The notes under the pieces were generated by a model that saw nothing but the letters and a program-made list of their open reading frames with translations, had not been told where the DNA came from and ran no database searches. From Myxococcales bacterium (lineage in GTDB: Bacteria; Desulfobacterota_B; Binatia; UBA1149; SPBQ01), in the NCBI GenBank assembly GCA_004525875.1, contig SPBQ01000072.1:1-8620 (forward strand): a stretch of 8,620 nt of DNA. The letters run 5' to 3'. Within the stretch, counting starts at the first letter, position 1. Every line of letters begins with the position of its first letter. The position numbers were made by a program, and so were the translations under genes. Positions 5,460 to 8,620 of this stretch are shown here, in pieces.

Positions 5460-8400
5460 ATGGCGACGAACAAGAAAAAGAGCGCGGATCGGCGTCAGGT
5501 CACGATTCTTTTCGCCGATATCTCGGGCTTCACCGCACTGTCTCAGCGCATGGAACCCGACGACGTTCACGAGACGATGAACAGGTGCTTCGACGCGATC
5601 GGCGGCATCATCCGCGACCGCGGCGGTACGGTCGACAAGTACATCGGCGATTGCGTGATGGCGCTGTTCGGTGCGCCGGTGGCCCTGGAGCACGCGCCGC
5701 GCCAGGCACTGAACGCGGCCATCGAGATCCGCAACCGGATCGAAAACCTCAACGCGGAGATGGACCTTCCGGCCGAGCTCGGCGTGCACATCGGTGTGAA
5801 TACCGGGCTCGTGGTGGCCGGGGATCTCGGTGACGAGGTCAAGCACGACTACACGGTCATCAGCCCTGCGGTGAACCTGGCGGCTCGGCTTTACGATGCA
5901 GCCGATCGCGGCGAGACCTACGTCGGAAGATCCACGTACCGCTACACCGAGAAAGACTTTGAGTTCAAGGAGCTGAAGCCGCTGGTTCTGAAGGGTATCG
6001 ACGAACCGGTCCCCGCCTACGAACTGCTCTCGCGCGAGGAGCGGGTTTACCGGATCCGTCCCGGCGACGAGGATGCCGAGCTATCGTCGGGTCTGGTCGG
6101 GCGTGAACAGGAACTCACCGTCATCACCGACGCGTTCGTGCGAGTCGCGACAGCTCCGGGACGCGTGCTGGCCGTGATCGGCGAGAACGGGTTGGGCAAG
6201 TCACGACTGATGGCAGAGGCGATGCGCTCGCAGGCTGCGGGCGCGATCCGGCTCCTCGAAGCACGCTCGATCTCGACGGGTGGCTCGCTGCCGTTTCATC
6301 CCTTCATCGACCTGTTCGCCGGCTGGGCCGGTGCCCGCGACCGCTCCAGTGATGCCGCGAACAGCATCGCCGTCCGTGACGCTGTCAGGACTGCGGGGGC
6401 GAAGGACCCGCTCGAGACCGCGGCCACACTTGCGAGCATGATGGGGCTGCCGCTGTCCGAGGACGAACGCGATACGCTACGTGATGTCGCGGGAGACGCG
6501 CTCGAGAAGCTCATCCATCGCAACGTTGAAGCTCTGCTCGGCTCCCTGGCCGATCGTGCACCGCTGGCGATCGTCTTCGAGGACCTGCACTGGGCCGACC
6601 AGTCCTCGCTGGCCATGCTCGAAGCTCTTCTGACACTCACGATCCGCAAACGCGTCCTTTTCATACTCGTGTGCCGACCGGAATACGAGAACACGAGTGA
6701 CCGAATACTCACCCATTGTGCCAAGGCGCTGCCCGAGGCGATAGAGCGCGTTCGGCTGCAGCCGTTGACCGCGATCCAGTGTGACACGCTCATCGAGAAT
6801 CTGTTCGGGACCGACCAGTTGCCCGCACCCGTACGCGATCTGATCAAGCGCGACACCGACGGCAACCCTTTCTACATCGAGGAGGTCATTCGCGCGCTGA
6901 TCGAGAAGGACGCGCTTCGGCGTGTCAAGGACCGCGTAGAGGCGACGAGCTTGCTGCCATCCATCGAGCTCCCGGCCACGATCGAGGAAGTGATCATGAC
7001 GCGCGTCGATCATCTCGACGCCGACGCACGCCATCTCTTGCAGGTCGCTTCCGTGATCGGTCGGAGATTCCGGCTGAAGATCCTCGAGAGGATGCTCCCG
7101 GACATTGAAGGGATCGACGGGCTGCTGGCCGTACTGAACGAGCGAAGGTTCGTCCTTCCCGCAGCGACTCGAGCCTCGCGAAGCCGCAAGCTCGTCAGGT
7201 TCGAGAGAGATCGGGAGTATGCATTCCGGCACGCTCTGATTCAGGACAGCGTCTACGGTTCGCTGATGAATCGTGATCGCAAGCGGCTACACGGCGTATG
7301 CGCGACCGCCATCGAGGAAGTGTACGCGGATCGGATCCAGGACGCTTACGGAATGCTCGCGTATCACTGCACGCGCGGCGAGGATCCCGTCCGGGCCGAG
7401 GAGTATTTGCTCAAGGCTGGGGAGGAGGCCGCCAGGACGGCCGCCTCGGCTGAGGCCCTGCAATACTTCCGCGAGGGATACAGGGTCTATCTCGAGATTC
7501 ATGGTGAGCGCGCGGATACGCAGAAGAAGGCGCAGCTCGAGAAAAACATCGCTTTGGCGCTCGTGAACACGGGCAATCTGGTCGAGAGCATCGATCACTT
7601 CGATGTCGCACTGCGCTTGTACGGGCAGCGGGTACCCACCTCATCCGCCGGAACATGGCTCCAGGTGGTCGGAGACTTGTCGGCCGTGATGCTGCACGCC
7701 TACGTCGGATCGCGGCGCGGCGGCCCACGGCGCGACCATTCGGACGAGCACGACATGTTCTCTTGCCTCTATAGCCGCTGCCGCGCCGTCAACATCGTCG
7801 ACCCCAATCGCAGCTTTTTCTACAACATGGCCGCGATGCGCTATCTCGGCCATGTCGATCCCGCCGCCGTCGATCAGGCGCCGGGCATGTATGCGGCAAC
7901 CGGTGCGTTCTTCGCGTTCGCCGGGCTTTCGTTCCGCATCGGCAAGCGCTTCCTCCGGATCGCCGAGAGTCTCGCCCGCGCCGAGCGCCCGCTCGACCGT
8001 ATCCTGTGTCGCACGATGGGTTTCGTTCTGCATTTCCACGCCGGCGAATGGTCACGCGAATACGAGTTGGACGACTCGCTCCTCGAACAGGCACTGCGCT
8101 ACGGACTTCTCTGGGATGCGGACGTCTACCTGGGCATGCTGTGCGAGCGCAATCTCCGCCAGGGTAGCTTCGAAGCGGCCGAGGTGAACCTCGCGCGGCT
8201 CGGTGAGCTGAGCCGTGTATTTGGATACGAGTTCGCGCGCTCCAACGAACTGGCCATGCGCGGATTCTTACGGCTGGAGCAGCGCCGGCTCGACGAGGCC
8301 CGAACCGAGCTGCAGGCTTACTACGACCTGCGCCACGAGGATCCGCAGCGGATCCTGGCGCTCAGCGGCTTGGCGCGAGTCGACGCTCTCGGAGGCGACC

Positions 8401-8620
8401 TGGAACGGGCCCGCGCTCGCATCGACGCTGCCGCGCGGCTCGTTGTGCGGGCGCGACAGCTCGTACCGTTCTATCTGGGCGCCTACCGCACGACCCAGCT
8501 TCTCGTCGACGTGGAGAGCCTGGCAGCCGAGCCTCGGGGGAGCGGCGAGCGGCGGGCTCGCGCGAGTGCGAAGCGCGCGCGCAGAACGGCGCTCAAGATC
8601 GCGCGCGAGCTTCCACAGAC
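5460..8620 (+). CDS. Class III adenylate/guanylate cyclase fused to AAA/STAND-type ATPase and TPR-like repeats, 3' end cut by window edge
   Basis: A large cytosolic signalling protein, open for 1053 codons to the right edge. The N-terminal class III cyclase domain (about 10-185) has both metal aspartates, D20 (FADISGF) and D64 (YIGD). K60 sits at the purine-specifying position with T132 as its partner, which favours ATP, so cAMP is the likely product. Transition-state residues N139 and R143 are present in AVNLAARL. Next is an ATPase of the AAA_16 type common in this family: GLVGREQEL (211-219), Walker A GENGLGKS (241-248), Walker B IVFEDLHWAD (371-380), the NPFYIEEV motif (469-476) and FRHALIQDSVYGSL (589-602). 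Residues from about 640 on are helical, Ala/Leu/Arg-rich and TPR-like. A variant ISPAVN replaces the common IGDAVN. ATG 5460 is chosen because the cyclase fold begins about 12 residues later; ATG 5385 in the same frame would add 25 residues without similarity to the domain. The ribosome site (AGG 5446-5448) is weak. It is divergent from lnt; the ligand sensed by the C-terminal half is unknown. Confidence 0.95.
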   Translation, partial: MATNKKKSADRRQVTILFADISGFTALSQRMEPDDVHETMNRCFDAIGGIIRDRGGTVDKYIGDCVMALFGAPVALEHAPRQALNAAIEIRNRIENLNAEMDLPAELGVHIGVNTGLVVAGDLGDEVKHDYTVISPAVNLAARLYDAADRGETYVGRSTYRYTEKDFEFKELKPLVLKGIDEPVPAYELLSREERVYRIRPGDEDAELSSGLVGREQELTVITDAFVRVATAPGRVLAVIGENGLGKSRLMAEAMRSQAAGAIRLLEARSISTGGSLPFHPFIDLFAGWAGARDRSSDAANSIAVRDAVRTAGAKDPLETAATLASMMGLPLSEDERDTLRDVAGDALEKLIHRNVEALLGSLADRAPLAIVFEDLHWADQSSLAMLEALLTLTIRKRVLFILVCRPEYENTSDRILTHCAKALPEAIERVRLQPLTAIQCDTLIENLFGTDQLPAPVRDLIKRDTDGNPFYIEEVIRALIEKDALRRVKDRVEATSLLPSIELPATIEEVIMTRVDHLDADARHLLQVASVIGRRFRLKILERMLPDIEGIDGLLAVLNERRFVLPAATRASRSRKLVRFERDREYAFRHALIQDSVYGSLMNRDRKRLHGVCATAIEEVYADRIQDAYGMLAYHCTRGEDPVRAEEYLLKAGEEAARTAASAEALQYFREGYRVYLEIHGERADTQKKAQLEKNIALALVNTGNLVESIDHFDVALRLYGQRVPTSSAGTWLQVVGDLSAVMLHAYVGSRRGGPRRDHSDEHDMFSCLYSRCRAVNIVDPNRSFFYNMAAMRYLGHVDPAAVDQAPGMYAATGAFFAFAGLSFRIGKRFLRIAESLARAERPLDRILCRTMGFVLHFHAGEWSREYELDDSLLEQALRYGLLWDADVYLGMLCERNLRQGSFEAAEVNLARLGELSRVFGYEFARSNELAMRGFLRLEQRRLDEARTELQAYYDLRHEDPQRILALSGLARVDALGGDLERARARIDAAARLVVRARQLVPFYLGAYRTTQLLVDVESLAAEPRGSGERRARASAKRARRTALKIARELPQ

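Noticed and set aside
6940..6955. GG-N10-GC with TTGCT on the plus strand
   Set aside because: It lies inside the cyclase coding sequence, and only GGC of the -24 box matches; expected by chance.
6477..7232. Minus-strand open frame of 251 codons over the cyclase ATPase domain
   Set aside because: It is antisense to clear AAA ATPase motifs, with no ribosome site or recognisable domain.
1..8620. tRNA, rRNA, CRISPR array, insertion sequence or prophage signals
   Set aside because: I looked for cloverleaf-like stretches, spaced direct repeats, transposase motifs and terminal inverted repeats and found none.

Overview
This is a GC-rich, gene-dense bacterial chromosomal window. An apolipoprotein N-acyltransferase (Lnt) implies an outer membrane with triacylated lipoproteins, so the organism is Gram-negative. 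A GAF-AAA+-Fis activator of sigma-54 together with a large cyclase-ATPase-TPR protein fits a deltaproteobacterium or myxobacterium-like lineage. That placement is inference, because no rRNA or marker gene is present. I see no tRNA, insertion sequence, CRISPR array or other mobile feature.

Layout, left to right. (1) An M18 family aminopeptidase on the minus strand fills 1-1246 and runs off the left edge. All metal ligands are present, but its reading frame has no ATG, GTG or TTG at the expected N-terminus. (2) A divergent gap of about 120 bases (1247-1368) holds a perfect 10-bp palindrome. (3) A 534-residue GAF-AAA+-Fis sigma-54 activator lies at 1369-2973 (+). (4) Two small minus-strand genes converge on it: an 84-residue protein of unknown function (3519-3265), then a 75-residue CxxC/CxxC protein (3208-2981). 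(5) lnt is at 5316-3691 (-). (6) A divergent gap (5317-5459) follows. (7) A class III nucleotide cyclase fused to an AAA/STAND-type ATPase and a TPR-like tail starts at 5460 (+) and is still open at the right edge after 1053 codons.

The most interesting signal is a near-perfect sigma-54 (-24/-12) promoter at 3531-3546 on the minus strand, TGGCAC-C-ATGC-TTGCT. It has the exact GG-N10-GC spacing and lies immediately upstream of the 84-residue gene. The two small genes therefore look like a sigma-54-dependent operon, and a sigma-54 activator gene ends 7 bases beyond the operon's last stop codon. Two short dyads lie roughly 60-125 bases upstream of the predicted transcription start, where activator binding sites usually sit. 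I propose a compact unit: a GAF-sensing sigma-54 activator switching on two small uncharacterised proteins, one with a zinc-ribbon-like cysteine pattern. The promoter match and spacing are read directly from the sequence. The regulatory link is inference.

The flanking genes (M18 peptidase, lnt, cyclase) look like independent housekeeping or signalling genes, not parts of one pathway.
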